Notes: generated by a model from the sequence alone, not told the origin. A DNA stretch of 64,000 bases from Megalobrama amblycephala (GCF_018812025.1 NC_063045.1:60342339-60406338); one strand, 5' to 3'. Shown: positions 11,134-22,114, counted from the stretch's first letter. Numbers and translations are program-made.

Positions 11134-12615
11134 GGAAACTTGTTTCCGCCACTAAATAAAAAAATAAATAAAAAAGGTAATTGCCAGTTTATATCTCACA
11201 ATTCTGACTTTTTTTTCTCGCAATTGCAAGGTTTTTATCATGCAATTCTGATTATATCTCAAAATTCTGACTTTTTTTCTCAGAATTGTTTATATCACAA
11301 TTTTGAGAAAAAAAGTGAGAATTTCGAGATTTAAAGTCAGAATTGCATGTTACAAAGTCAGAATTGTGATATAAATTCGCAATTCTGACTTCATAACTCG
11401 CAATTCTGACTTCATAACTCGCAATTCTGACTTTATAATTCTGACTATATCTCAAAATTCTGACTTTTTTTTTCTCAGAATTGCGAGTTCATAACCCTAT
11501 TATGGAATTCTGACTTCATAACTCGCAACTCTGACTTCATAACTCGCAATTCTGACTTCATAACTCGCAATTCTGACTTTATAATTCTGACTATATCTCA
11601 AAATTCTGACTTTTTTTTCTCAGAATTGCGAGTTCATAACCCTATTATGGAATTCTGACTTCATAACTCAGAATTGACTTCATAACTCGCAATTCTGACT
11701 TCATAACTCGCAATTCTGTCTTCATAACTCGCAATTCTGACTTTATAATTCTGACTATATCTCAAAATTCTGACTTTTTCTCAGAATTGCGAGTTCATAA
11801 CCCTATTATGGAATTCTGACTTTAAAACATGCAATTCTGACTTTATAATTCTGGCTATTTCTCAAAATTCTGACTTTTTTCTCAGAATTGTGAGATATGA
11901 ACTCACAATTGACTTTGCTCAGAATTGTTTATATCAAAATTTTGAGAAAAAAAAGTGAGAATTTCGAGATTTAAAGTCAGAATTGCATGTTACAAAGTCA
12001 GAATTGTGATATAAATTCGCAATTCTGACTTTCTCGCAATTCTGACTTCATAACTTGCAATTCTGACTTTATAATTCTGACTATATCTCAAAATTCTGAC
12101 TTTTTTTCTCAGAATTGCGAGTTCATAACCCTATTATGGAATTCTGACTTTAAAACTCGCAATTCTGACTTTTATAATTTGCAATTCTAAATTTATAACT
12201 CCCAATTCTGACTTTATATCTTACAGTTCTGAGAAAAAAAGTCAGAATTGTGAGATAAAAAGTCGCAATTACCTTTTTTATTTTTATTTCACGGCGGAAA
12301 CCGGAAAGATTTGGTAGATTTGTAATATTTTTTTTATGTAAAAAGAAAAAAAAAAAAACCTTCTCAAATCCAAGCTTATTATATAGAGACTTCAGTAGGT
12401 GGGTTGATTGCCATAAAAAAATATATGACTTGGCCATTTCTACCTGCATTCACTCAGATATGCTTTCATGTTCTGCTATTGCATATTTTGATGTTTCTTG
12501 ACACTTTCCTTCCAGGTGGACGCCAGTAAGTGGTAAGATCGCACCTAACGGCATATTTTGTTTCTAGATGCGTCAAAAGGGAACCGTACGAGGCACAACA
12601 GCAGCCGAAGAGTAG
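1120..12615 (+). CDS. pitpnb: Phosphatidylinositol transfer protein beta, 3' part (7 exons in window)
   Basis: Class I PITP that shuttles phosphatidylinositol and phosphatidylcholine between membranes in the cytosol/Golgi. Coding exons: 1120-1127, 1751-1825, 1916-1999, 5390-5467, 5565-5675, 9438-9560 and 12568-12615. All have GT-AG borders, and from 1751 on every junction is phase 0. The exons encode 172 residues plus the last codons of the preceding segment, matching residues about 98-271 of the 271-aa vertebrate protein. Visible landmarks: [15 protein letters not shown], the membrane-docking Trp pair in KFKWWGLQ (equivalent to W202/W203), [11 protein letters not shown], and the C-terminus [15 protein letters not shown]. 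The beta-type tail (VRGT-AA) and the mn1 neighbour favour pitpnb over pitpna. Thr stands where PITP-beta has the C-terminal phospho-Ser262. The start codon and N-terminal exons are outside the window. Confidence 0.95.
1751..1825 (+). CDS. pitpnb: pitpnb exon (NEYMKDDF...GSVEN)
   Basis: 25 codons, acceptor ctcctcag, donor gtgagt. Encodes [18 protein letters not shown] and the following residues of the central PITP beta-sheet. Phase 0 at both ends. Confidence 0.95.
1916..1999 (+). CDS. pitpnb: pitpnb exon (VHDLDP...QVEPG)
   Basis: 28 codons, acceptor ttaccag, donor gtgagt. Encodes [19 protein letters not shown], a near-invariant PITP segment. The upstream intron is only 90 bp. Confidence 0.95.
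2341..2620. repeat. Common teleost interspersed repeat, copy 1
   Basis: Contains gatttctgaaggatcatgtg, tgctgaaaattcagctttg and a tail with cagccttgatgagcagaaga. Parts recur at 4920-5075, 48598-48740 and 63360-63660. I know it as a frequent fish interspersed repeat but cannot assign the family name. Confidence 0.8.
2779..3061. mobile_element. Inverted-repeat DNA element (AGGGGTGTGACGAGAC)
   Basis: Terminal AGGGGTGTGACGAGAC at the left matches the complement of the right end (tctcatcacacccc), with a second inner inverted pair around acgtgat. No coding sequence. The target duplication is unclear. Confidence 0.6.
3062..4900. other. pitpnb: pitpnb intron, mostly unique
   Basis: No exon, RNA gene or clear element border seen. 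The reverse-strand open frame at 4495-4896 has no recognisable domain. Confidence 0.5.
4920..5075. repeat. Common teleost interspersed repeat, copy 2 (partial)
   Basis: Shares attactgtttttactgta and aaatgcagccttggtgagca with the copy at 2341 and its relatives. Confidence 0.75.
5390..5467 (+). CDS. pitpnb: pitpnb exon (DYKPQED...GPDWK)
   Basis: 26 codons, acceptor ttctctcag, donor gtgagt. Encodes [19 protein letters not shown]. The Ser of FHSEKT aligns with the Ser165/166 site of mammalian PITPs. Confidence 0.94.
5565..5675 (+). CDS. pitpnb: pitpnb exon (KELLAK...NFIHK)
   Basis: 37 codons, acceptor ctgaacag, donor gtaaca. Contains [17 protein letters not shown], with the Trp-Trp pair needed for membrane docking and lipid exchange in this family. 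Confidence 0.95.
6093..7008. mobile_element. Inverted-repeat element with AGGGCCCTAT termini, copy 1
   Basis: Ends agggccctat and atagggctct. The interior is rich in gcgc-type hexamers (ggcgca, gtgcgcc). A second copy, in opposite orientation, is at 14071-14697. Nested in the 5920-8615 element. Confidence 0.7.
7010..7222 (+). pseudogene. Possible decayed BED-finger/hAT transposase exon
   Basis: Between the two nested insertions lies potential coding sequence with [20 protein letters not shown] (about 7118-7177). Its VC-x-x-C spacing resembles a BED zinc finger of hAT transposases. No intact frame. It fits the hAT termini around it, but the similarity is short. Confidence 0.3.
7341..8164. mobile_element. 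Inverted-repeat element with perfect 21-bp ends (AGCCCTATTCGGAC...)
   Basis: The first 21 bp are the exact reverse complement of the last 21 bp (...GTCCGAATAGGGCT). The TTCGGACG(G/A)GA(T/C)TA motif also recurs inside near 7426, 7964 and 8074. No protein recognised. Perfect ends suggest a young insertion inside the older hAT copy. Confidence 0.75.
8944..9240. repeat. Cyprinid short DNA element (aaaggggacctatt)
   Basis: Starts aaaggggacctattgag and contains gctctgattggtcagctgga, a very common cyprinid interspersed sequence. A related copy with the opposite end is at 45930-46217. Confidence 0.6.
9438..9560 (+). CDS. pitpnb: pitpnb exon (QEKRIF...RELEE)
   Basis: 41 codons, acceptor tttgcag, donor gtgaga. 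Encodes [18 protein letters not shown] and the C-terminal helix with [17 protein letters not shown]. Confidence 0.95.
9561..11085. other. pitpnb: pitpnb intron, unique
   Basis: No exon, RNA or repeat border recognised beyond short A/T runs. Confidence 0.5.
11088..11130. repeat. (TG)n(TA)n microsatellite
   Basis: Alternating tg then ta dinucleotides immediately before the element at 11131. Confidence 0.9.
11131..12306. mobile_element. Minisatellite-bearing foldback element, copy 1
   Basis: Termini tatggaaacttgtttccgcc and ggcggaaacc, with subterminal ggtaattg / caattacc. The interior is blocks of a ~21-bp unit (aattctgacttcataactcg) plus inverted versions. Same family as 19566-20451 and 34901-36113. 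Non-coding. Confidence 0.8.
12568..12615 (+). CDS. pitpnb: pitpnb terminal coding exon
   Basis: Acceptor ttttgtttctag, then 15 codons [15 protein letters not shown] and TAG at 12613-12615. The tail matches the PITP-beta C-terminus pattern M-R-x-x-G-x-V-R-G-T-x-A-A, and with it the protein reaches exactly the family length. A competing acceptor (tccttccag) ends at 12515 and would give the short tail VDASKW and a stop; I regard it as secondary. Confidence 0.88.
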   Translation: MRQKGTVRGTTAAEE

Positions 12616-13700
12616 CCGAATCCTTTTTAGTAACACAAGGCAGGTGGAGAGACTCCGTAAGTCGTACGGGAGGAAAGGCAGCCGCTCCGTCGCTCTTTCT
12701 TTCTCTCGTCCTTTTCATTCGCCACCACCCACTAACCCATCACTTCGCTGCCTCCATTTCAGCTAACCACAACTAACTTTTCTTCTGGTGCTCTCCTCTC
12801 ACAGCTGACGTGTGTGCGAACATAACCCGAGTAAAAGTGTTAGTCATTTCAGACAAACTCTTGGCTGAACCGCCCAATAACTTTCGCTCAGGCCAGAGGA
12901 AAATAGTGCCTCAACGGCTCAAATTAAAAGCAGGTGTTTGCAGCTCCTTGAAAAAGCCTCATCTGCAAGTTCTAATGGTTTTAGACTCCAGTTGAAAGGT
13001 AAAAGAGTTTTTTAGGCGTTCTTGATGTTTAAAGCAAGTGTGGTGGCCAATGGCTGTAGCTTCCAAAAGCAGCGTTCTTCTGTCGAGTTGTTGATCTTCT
13101 CTCTAAATGGAGGCAGGTTGCGATGTTTACAGGAGCAGCTGCAATGGCCTTCTTTTTCTTTTCCATTATTCTCATCTTAATGGGTTGGTGCATGCAAACA
13201 TAGTCATTTACTTGCCATCATGTCATTCCAAACGACTCCATATGACTTAGTTTCTTCCATGAAGATGTTTTGAATCTCCACATTTGTTTTCCATACAATG
13301 AAAGCATATCAAGTTCTGAAAAAGCAACTTAAAAGTAGTTTATATGATTTATGTGCTTTATTTTACATAGAGATGCACCAATGTAACTTTGTGCAAATAT
13401 TTCAAATGTGTGTTAGCTTAATAAGGCGATTATATAGAGACAATATAAGGAGAATACAAGGTTTTTAAATATTTCGGCTTCAAACTTTTTAATAATTGTG
13501 TAATTATTTATAGTCCTACTTTAAACTGTATATACAAGCATGTGACGGTATCAAATTTTCATTTTACGATAATTGCTGAAGCTTTTATCCTTGTGGCCTA
13601 TATGGTATCACGAATTGGATTAGGTTAGAATAAAGTGTTGTCCTGCCAGCAGGTGTAATAATTTTTTCTTACAATAAAAAGAACATTTAAATATACAATA
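12616..13700 (+). other. pitpnb: Putative pitpnb proximal 3' UTR
   Basis: Mostly unique sequence after the TAG, but it includes an interspersed-repeat fragment near 13180-13330. Candidate poly(A) signals AATAAA at 13629-13634 (followed by GT-rich gtgttgtcctg) and 13673-13678. No homologous coding sequence seen. The extent is inferred only from these signals. Confidence 0.35.
13180..13330. repeat. Partial interspersed element (tcattacttgccatcatgtc type)
   Basis: Contains gtcattccaaacgactccat and ccacatttgttttccatac, related to the ends of the TTAA elements. A matching right end lies at 15440-15530, so one element may have been split by later insertions. Confidence 0.45.
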
Positions 13701-14070
13701 AAACAATACACAAAATGTCACAAATTGAGACAGCTATTTGCATCAGACTTCTAAGTATTTTGAACTCATCTAATTTGCGTTTGACCAAATAGACTTTACG
13801 TCTTCGACATGCACCCTTAAGTAATGCCAACTCAATTTTCCTCAAATACTTTGTGAAACAGAAACATAATTCAAGTAAGCGCCAATAAAATTAGACATAA
13901 AAATAACTGAATATTAGCACTATCCATTTACATTTCTTCTGTCCCATCAGCGCCATCTGCTGTCAGAGAGTGAATGTGCATTTTCATTCAGCACGTCTCC
14001 TTCGCTCGTTCCATCATACGCTTCTCATCAATGTTATTTATTTAATTAAATAATCACCTTTTAAAGTTTA

Positions 14071-14697
14071 AGGGCCCTATCATACACCCGGCGCAATGCG
14101 ACACCAGGTGCGACGCAAGTGTTTTTTGCTAGTTTCAGCCCGACACAGTTATCATTTTCACGTCCAGAGCCACATTGTTTAAACAGCAAATGCACTCGTG
14201 CCCAACTGTTCGCCCATGGGCGTGCTGGTCAGAAAACGAGGTGTGTTCAGGTGCATTGTTGGCGTATTGCTATTTTGAGGAAACTGAAAACCTGCTCTAA
14301 AGTCAATGGCGCAGTCATAATGGATAGTCATTGCATGTATCAGAATTACCTATTTGCAGTAATGATGAATGAAATTGGCTAATTATTTAAGCAATCGTGA
14401 CAATACACATGTATTTAAACTGACTCGTCAGGTTGAGGGTGTCTATATTCCGCCATGTAAATAGCGAATCTGTCATGGTGCAAGTGCACATGACTTTTAA
14501 AGAGAATGGGATATGACACTCTGATTGGCTTTATTGCCCAAAACACACCCATGACTCATTAAGAAACTAGGTACAACCCTTTTGGACCATGCACCTGGCT
14601 CGCCAACCATTTTTTCTGTCGTTAAACTAGCAAAAGCGGATTCGGACACGCTCAAGTGCACCTGTGCCATGCACTTAGATCGTTAAAATAGGGCCCT
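14071..14697. mobile_element. Inverted-repeat element with AGGGCCCTAT termini, copy 2
   Basis: Ends agggccctat and atagggccct are exact inverted repeats. The interior matches the 6093 copy in reverse orientation (gatcgttaaaatagggccct against agggccctattttaacgatc). No clear target duplication. Confidence 0.75.
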
Positions 14698-14699
14698 AA

Positions 14700-16480
14700 T
14701 AGTCATATTAGGGTCTGTCGCTGTTTTTCCATAACCAAATTGAAAACCCCTTAAAATGATCAGACTGTTTGTTATACCATTTAAGAAGTTTTAGTCACAA
14801 ATGCGAGTGAAACTCTCGCACTGTCGAGCCCTGGTAGTTTATATCGTTAGCAACACTTTATTAGCTGTTTGATTACGTAGTCAAGCAAAAGGCTAATCAT
14901 ATTAATTACCGCTATGTGTCCGACATTGTAAAAAACAATACCATTGTGCAGCGTTTACCTCAGTAAGTTGACCGAGTGGATCTCAAAGCTGGCGTGAGCG
15001 AATGGGGACGCGGCTAATTAGCATATTCATAGATCCACGTATACTAAATGAGGAAAGGGTGTAGAATTACATTCAAGCTATTTTAAGGCATGAAGAATTT
15101 TTTTTTTTTCCACAGGAGAAAACGTTTAAATATGTAATTTGGTGATCAAAGATGAGTATTAAGAGTTATTGACTTCTTTAAGTCTTCTGAAACTGAACAA
15201 TACCAAAATGTAATTTCGCTCTCAAATGTCATTTGCATATTCAAATATGGAAGTCCAAATGTTTTTAGTGAATAAACACCTAGATTTCAGTTGGTCCTTC
15301 TCATGTCACATGAATTCAGATGGCTTGTAATATAGTGCATGTGTTGCATGAACTACTATTACAGCGCTTGTTAGAGTTTGGTCTCTTTATACTTTCATTG
15401 TATTGAAATGAGCAGCCTGAATGTTTCTTTAGAAAGAAAGAAACTCATGCTGGTTTGGAACGACATGAGGGTGAATAAATGACGACAGAACGTTCATTTC
15501 TGAGTGAACTATTCCTTTATTTTCTTACTGGTCATGTGTGTTGGACATCTTTCAGAGTTGCTTGAATCTTGTGTTGATCTTGCAGCGTCTCTGTAAGGCA
15601 GTTATGAAGTTAATTTTATAGACTTTCTTCTCGAGAGAGAAATTCAGCGTCTGTTGAGAGTCAGAATGGAGCACAGCCGCTTCATATTTGTGTTATTCTC
15701 CCTCCCTCTGCATTTGGCTGTGCCGTAAAATGATCTGGAAGAGATGAGACTCTCCTCAGCCGCTCTTTCCAAGCGTCTCTGCCCAATCTTGTTTTTTTTT
15801 CTCTTTTCCTCCCCCTTCATTTCTCATTTCTCTTCATCGCTCCATTGCTGCTTCTCTGCACTGAGTTCTTGGTTTCTAATCACCACTTTTGTGTTTGTTG
15901 ATTTTTCCAGAGTGTGTTTGTACTCGGTGCATGTGAGCGTGTGTTTCTGCTCTCTTTGATTTGAGTGAGCGTGTGTGCGTGCGTTCGTACACGTGTGAGT
16001 GTGAAAAAATCGCCTGCTGTGTCTTGAATTCACACGGTGTCCTAACCAGGCACGATGAAAACTAAATGCTGCAACGATGTGACAAAATGTGACGCAGAAG
16101 ATCAGAAGTAATTAGTAGTGTTTACTAAGGCACTATTATTGTTGCTATTGAGTCGAACAAACCTTAAGTATTAAACTTCAGTAGGTAAATCACCCAACAT
16201 TGTTTTTGTGCTACAAATGTGAATGATTCCTCAAATCATACATATTTAGCAATTAGACTTTGTAGATGATAAAACGTGAAAAAAACCTATCTACAGACTT
16301 GAAGATGAACTTAGAAACCGCTTGGCATAGTGTATTAAAAAAAGTAATAACCTTACATAAAATAAAAATCTTTTATTTTTATTAGTGCAGTCAAATCGAT
16401 TAATCAAAATTAATTGTATCTAGTCAATTCTCATTTATTTGTATATATGTTAACTGAATTGAATTAACTGAAAACAAAAA
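14700..16480. other. Intergenic, mostly unique
   Basis: No gene seen. A right-end fragment of a TTAA-type element lies at 15440-15530 (ggaacgacatgagggtgaat). The rest is unremarkable. Confidence 0.5.
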
Positions 16481-16481
16481 T

Positions 16482-16606
16482 TAGTGTGGTCAAATAGATT
16501 AATCGGATTTATTTGACATTTATTTGTATAAATTTGAATTGAATAAACTGAAAACAAATTTTTTTTGTGGTCGATTAATCGCATCTAACAAAAGTTTCTC
16601 TGTGTA

Positions 16607-16663
<57 letters not shown>

Positions 16664-16702
16664 TTTAATGTTAGATGCGATTAATCGATTTGACCACACT
16701 AA
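16482..16702. mobile_element. Inverted-repeat element with GATTAATCG ends and internal microsatellite
   Basis: ttagtgtggtcaaat...gattaatcg at the left matches cgattaatcgatttgacc...cactaa at the right. The centre is (GT)n(AT)n at about 16608-16660. Same family as the cluster at 41041-41590. Confidence 0.75.
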
Positions 16703-19114
16703 TTTTTGTTTTCAGTTTACTTTATTTTTAAGATTTAGTACATTTTTTTTTCTTTGCTTTTGTCTTTTTTATTATTATTATTTTTTATTTGGCTTAAATA
16801 TCAGTTTTAGTCCTTTTAGTTCATCAGCTTATTTTTAGTTTTTATTTCGGTAACACTTTACTACAATTAAGATTTCATTTGTTTGCAGCTATTTAAGTAC
16901 AGTAGTAAACATGAACGAGACATGAACAATGACCATAAACAATTTAAACTTTTACTAATATATATTTTTTTTAAATCAAAAATTGCATCTTTTAACATTA
17001 ATGCACGGTTAACAAAGAGTATTATTAACTATCATTAACATAAATAATAAATGCTGTAAAATAAATATTGCTTGTTAGTTCATGTTAGCTAATGCATTAA
17101 CCATCATTTCTAATTCGTTTGTTTTTTAAGTGTACGTTTTCCATCCAATATTTAGCCTAAATTTTATTCCAGTTTTATTTCAATTAAAGAAAAATATTTT
17201 GAATGGTTTTCATTTTAGTTAAAAATAAGCAAGCTCACAGTAATGCTCTAGGAAATACCAGTCACGTTTTCAGAAAACGTAAAGTTGGTTTAATGTTCGG
17301 CAGGAATTTAGACCAAATAAAAATATTAAATATTCAGCAGGATTTTACAACAATGAAAAAATGTAATACCCTTAGTAACCCAGTATTATTTTTATGCTAT
17401 TATGTTATTTGTACTATTATAGTATTAGTATTTTGATTTAGCTTTTATTTTTATATTTTGAGTTTGTTTAATATTCAGCAGGATTTTCAACCAATGAGAT
17501 TTCACTATAACCAAATTGTATCCAATCAACGAAGTGGATTAAAACCGAAGAGTTTGTCACATGATCGGCTGCATCACGTTATCACTTCATGACTGGTTAG
17601 GACGTGATGGCGGAATGATTTGTTTACTTTTATTTGCATTAAAAAGCTTCCTAACGGTCACTGTCTTCTTCTCTCACGCCTGTAGCTTCGTAAAACTGGT
17701 CAGGTTCGAGGCACCAGTGCTGCTCACGAACACTGAGGCAAAACTACAAGAATCCAACCATGATGACGCTTGACGAAAGACATCAACGCATCCAACAAAC
17801 CGGCCAGCGGCGGCGCCGTCGTCGTCGTCCTCCACCAGACAGCAGAATGACACAATGATCAGTAGTACTGGACAGGGTGGACACACAATTTTGCGCTGGA
17901 CAAGACTTGACCTGTTTTCTAGATTCAGGCAGGTTGATCCAGTGACTATTACCACTTTGTTAGGACGTTTAGAAAATATCAGAGTATTGCTGTATGGTTG
18001 TGTTATTCTATTTCAGAAAAAATCGACTTAATTTTGGCAGGTATCGGACCAATTATTTGTTTGTTTTTGTTTGGTTATATCTGTTCGTAATGGATCAGAT
18101 CTTTTCTTTCTTGTCTGTGTTTAGTTTCCCCGCTGCAGATGAAGCACTTCTTTTTGGTTCCTTTAACTTCCTTAATTAATTTTAAAAGGGTTTTTAATTT
18201 GTCGTATCAGCGTAGTCCTGCCTATCATGTCTTGTTTTTCTAGGGAAAATGTGTGATGCTACTTGCACGGCATGCACATTTGTGCGCAAAAACACACGTC
18301 CACCTCACAGAATTTATTTATTTATTTCTGCGAGTGGCTTTTGCATGAGCTCAGGCTGTTTTTGAGAGGGTCTCCATGTTCTCCGAGACCATGTGACGCA
18401 ACCCCCCCCCTCAGGACTCTTCAGATGAACATGGTTCTCCTCTCCAAAATCCAGACTAATTACCGGAGCAAATCGCTGCTGCTTTTTTATTTTTAGAGTG
18501 GCTTTAGGACAGGCGAAGTGCTTTTATATCGCTAATCTACCTGTAACGCTCTCAGGGTTCCCACGGTCACAGAAAACCTGGAGATATCAGGGAAATGTTG
18601 TGATTTCCAGGCCTGGAAAAGTCTCGGTCCCGGTTCATTACATGTGTGCATGCAGAGAATAATTTCATTTAGTCCCTCGGTGCTTTTAAAAAAAGCACAA
18701 ATCGCAGTTGCAATGCACGTAAACCAGGCCAAAAATGGTCGTTTTTTTTGAGGTGTAACTACTTTTCCAGGTGGATGAATCTCTGGTTACTGACATGATG
18801 CTTTGCTGATCCTTCTCTGCAATCCTTGCGCATATTATGCAAATATTACTGGTGTTGTCATGACAACAAATTTAAATTAGCTGTCACTACACAGGCACAG
18901 TCGGTAAGAGATTCTATTGCAGAAGACTCATGTTTGTGCCTGCAATTTTTTTTTTTTTTTTTTATGTACTTGAATCTTTGAGTGGCCCTGAATACTTGTA
19001 TTATTAAATGCATTACTGTAATTGCATTTTTTGCAAGGGACAAACTGAAATTTTCTCTGATCAGTATTATGCCACATGCTGTCATCAGAACTTTTCTTTA
19101 ATGAAATGCAAGGC

Positions 19115-20474
19115 ATAGATACAGTAAGTGGCCAAAACTGATGTCCAGCATAGGAAAATTGACATCTTCACCCTTTTATATTATAAAAATAAGTTAAAGA
19201 TTTTGTAATCATATTTCACAGTTGTACTTGGAGTCGATTTGTGATGATAACGCAATGAAACATGACAATTTTTGTCCAGGCTGTCATACAAAGAAATTAT
19301 GAACACATGCAAAAACAAGAGAGAACTGACGAAATATTAATAACTGATCATGTTGGACTCGATGTGAGCTTTTTGTTTTTCTATGCATTTGCTTGTTTGC
19401 ATAGTAAAACGTGTAGCTGTAGCCTAATAATTTTGTCAGATAAATAACTTAACCAATTTAATGTTTTGTTCTAACCTCATAAAAAATATTTTACTCATAT
19501 TTTGATGGTTTAATCAAACTTGTAGGGTCATTAAAAGCAAATATGGCCTCCGGACATCACTTTTGTATGAAAGCTTGTTTCTGACATTAAATAAAAAATA
19601 AAAAGGTAATTGCGACTTTTTATCTCACAATTCTGACTTTTTTTCTCATAATTGCGAGATATAAACTCACAATTGCGTGTTATATTGTCCAGTAGGGACA
19701 ATTATAATTTTTATAATTATAATTGACTTCATAATTTGCCACTGCATGTTTATATCACGTAATTCTGACTTTATAACTCGCAATTGTGAGTTTATCACAG
19801 AAAAAGTCTGAATTGCGTCTTTATATCAATTGCAAGTTTAAATCTAAAAGTTTATATCATGCAATTCTGACTTTATAACTTGCAACTGCAAATCTCATTT
19901 TAAAATCTCACAATTGCGAGTCAGAATTGTGACTATCTCACAATTGACTAGTTAATTTATAGCATCAAATAAACATGAACGAACATGAGAAGGAATGTTG
20001 TTTCAAACGTGGAAAGACGTTAATACACACCATTTTTCAAGTTCAAGTCCACCGAGGTTAATCTTCTAACTCCTGACTGCTTTGTCATACAAAATGGCAA
20101 ATTCGACGTTATGATTGGTTAGATCGCCTGTCAATCAAACTCCCGGCGAAGGGTCAATTCTGTCTTTGTATCATGCAATTCTGACTTTATAACTCGCAAT
20201 TGTGAGTTTATCTCGCAATTCTGAGAAAAAGTCAGAATTGTGTGATTTAAACTTGCAAAAAAAGTTCGAATTGTGACTTTATATCAATTGCAACTTTAAA
20301 TCTAAAGTTTATATTTCGCAATTCTTTCTTTATAACTTGCAGTTGCGAGTTTAAATCTCGCAATTCTGAGAAACATAGTCAGAATTGTGAGATGAAAAAG
20401 TCGCAATTACCCTTTTTTTTTTTTTTTGCTTGGTGGAAACAAGCTTCCATAATTTTGGCTACTACTGTATCTAT
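19115..20474. mobile_element. Element with ATAGATACAGTA...GGCCAAAA ends (middle layer)
   Basis: Left atagatacagtaagtggccaa pairs with right ttggctactactgtatctat. It is split by the minisatellite-bearing element. A related partial copy on the other strand is at 36690-36905 (ggccggacatcacttt). Confidence 0.6.
19566..20451. mobile_element. Minisatellite-bearing foldback element, copy 2 (inner layer)
   Basis: Ends tatgaaagcttgtttc and aaacaagcttccata. Flanked by tttg-type direct repeats (cttttg / attttg). The interior has degenerate aattctgacttt units and inverted versions, without the long array seen in copy 3. Confidence 0.75.
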
Positions 20475-20559
20475 ACAATTAATATATTTATATAGTGAAT
20501 ATTACAATCTCTTTCGATCGCCTGTAAAAGTTGGTCAGAAGGTGTGGGAACCCTGAGCT

Positions 20560-21620
20560 CTGCACCTGAATGTGTGTGTAGATGCCTCAACAGATGCTTA
20601 GGACAAAGAGGAAAACTTTATAAACGCTTGATATTTGAATAGTTTCTATATTGTACCAGGCCAGAGCTGAGTGAGGATGTGCATGTAGAATAATTCTACT
20701 TCCTGTCCTCCTCGTCTCTGGCCGTCCTGCACCAGCTCAGATCATCCAGCCTAGCAAAAAGCGTCTCTGCTGTTTGCACTTGACCCGTTTTATTTTCTCG
20801 TTCGTAGTAACAGGTTTTTAAAGTGTACGGTTCTCCGTCCACGTCTCAAGAGGAGATGGACGGACAGATGTGATTTTTATCATATATTGTGGCCAGTGCA
20901 TTAGTGTCTATTTTAATAGTTAGGCTTTCATGGACAGCTGACGGCTGGAGTTTGCGCAGATGCACGCAAACTAGTGCCTGATGTCTGCGTTGAAACGTGC
21001 TTCTGCGATCCTGTGTCATTGTGATTGTCGAGGTAGAGTTGCACATTTGCGATAGTTTTCAAGCCTGAATGTGGCGTACAAGAACGTCTCTCCCATTTCA
21101 AGGTCCACAAATGTTCACGCAATCATTGCAACTTGTCATACATTTCATTGCAATCAAGGTGACGTTATCGCGTACCCGTTTCTCCTTTTCTCTTAGGTCT
21201 TTGGCGTTCGGATGGGAGGAAGTCAGATTTTGATTTTACCTTTTCCGTATGTTCTCTAGATCATGATTGAGCAATCAGTGCACTGACGTCTGCTCGCCAG
21301 ACATGTCTACAGAATACTGTCTCGAGTCTCACGGATCGTGTGGTTTACTTTTGTACACGTACAGGGCTTTTAGGCTAGCGGGGTGGGCGTGGGTTCAGAT
21401 ATGATGAATCAATCGTGTATTGTAATCTTTTCTTGGGGAATTACACAATGCTGTTTTACTGTCTTTTTCTGATTGTTTGTTTGTTTGAAAATCAGGGGAA
21501 ATATCAGTGAATGTACAATGGTGTGATTTATTCTGTTTCTTTTTTCTGCAGCTTTTGAATTGGTTATAAATTTAACAATTAACAATATATCTAATAAATT
21601 TCGACATCAGTCGTGTTTGG
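20560..21620 (+). other. Unique block ending in a poly(A)-like signal; possible distal pitpnb 3' end
   Basis: About 1 kb without a recognisable interspersed repeat. It ends with AATAAA at 21593-21598 followed by a GT-rich stretch (gtgtttgggctttt). The acceptor-like tttttctgcag ends at 21551. It could be a distal polyadenylation site or an alternative terminal exon of pitpnb, or chance. I found no PITP-like C-terminal codons here. Confidence 0.25.
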
Positions 21621-21962
21621 GCTTTTATTTTGAATTTTCTTTATACTGTGATGTTGCATGCTTTTAATGTCTTATTTACTAGTTAGACCAAAGATTATAG
21701 ATAGAGAAAGATGTTTTACCCCTATTACTTATGAATGAGAGAAACTGCTACGCGCAATATGGCGGAATACGTCCCGCCCTCTAAGTAAAAGAGCCAATGG
21801 CTGATTGATAAAGTCATTGCGTCACTGCATCTGCCGTTAGAGGCTCCGGTTTTCATCAAAAATATCTTAATTTATGTTCTGAAGAAGAGCGATGGTCTTA
21901 CAGGTTTGGAACGACATGAGGGTGAGTACTTAATGGCAGAAATTTAATTTTTGGGTGAACTA

Positions 21963-22114
21963 ATGCTGCCTTCACGTGCTCTGAATTATCGTAAATACGA
22001 GGTATAAATTGCACATGAACGCCCTCCCATTTCGAATCTTAAATGTGATGAGCTCGTAATCACGACTTCAGAAGTGGGAATTATCAAATGTCCGATAGCA
22101 CGTGAAGGCAGCAT
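21963..22114. mobile_element. Short inverted-repeat element (ATGCTGCCTTCACGTGCT)
   Basis: 152 bp, with 18-bp ends atgctgccttcacgtgct / agcacgtgaaggcagcat that are exact complements. Related debris (cgtaaatacgagg, gtcacgacttcagaagtggg) lies at 22130-22280, 23555-23640 and 24470-24550. Confidence 0.75.

Larger units (their letters stand above)
18553..20555. mobile_element. CAGGGTTCCCAC-ended element (outer layer of a nest)
   Basis: The first 12 bp CAGGGTTCCCAC are the exact reverse complement of the last 12 bp. Followed by the well-known fish motif tggaaaacctgga-type sequence (agaaaacctggagatatcag). A related fragment is at 24565-24640. It contains two further nested elements. Confidence 0.6.

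Noticed and set aside
17292..17436. ATG TTC GGC AGG... as a possible upstream MFG-type Mn1 N-terminus
   Set aside because: 9 kb upstream, before the promoter, in repeat-like AT-rich sequence; the match is only three residues.
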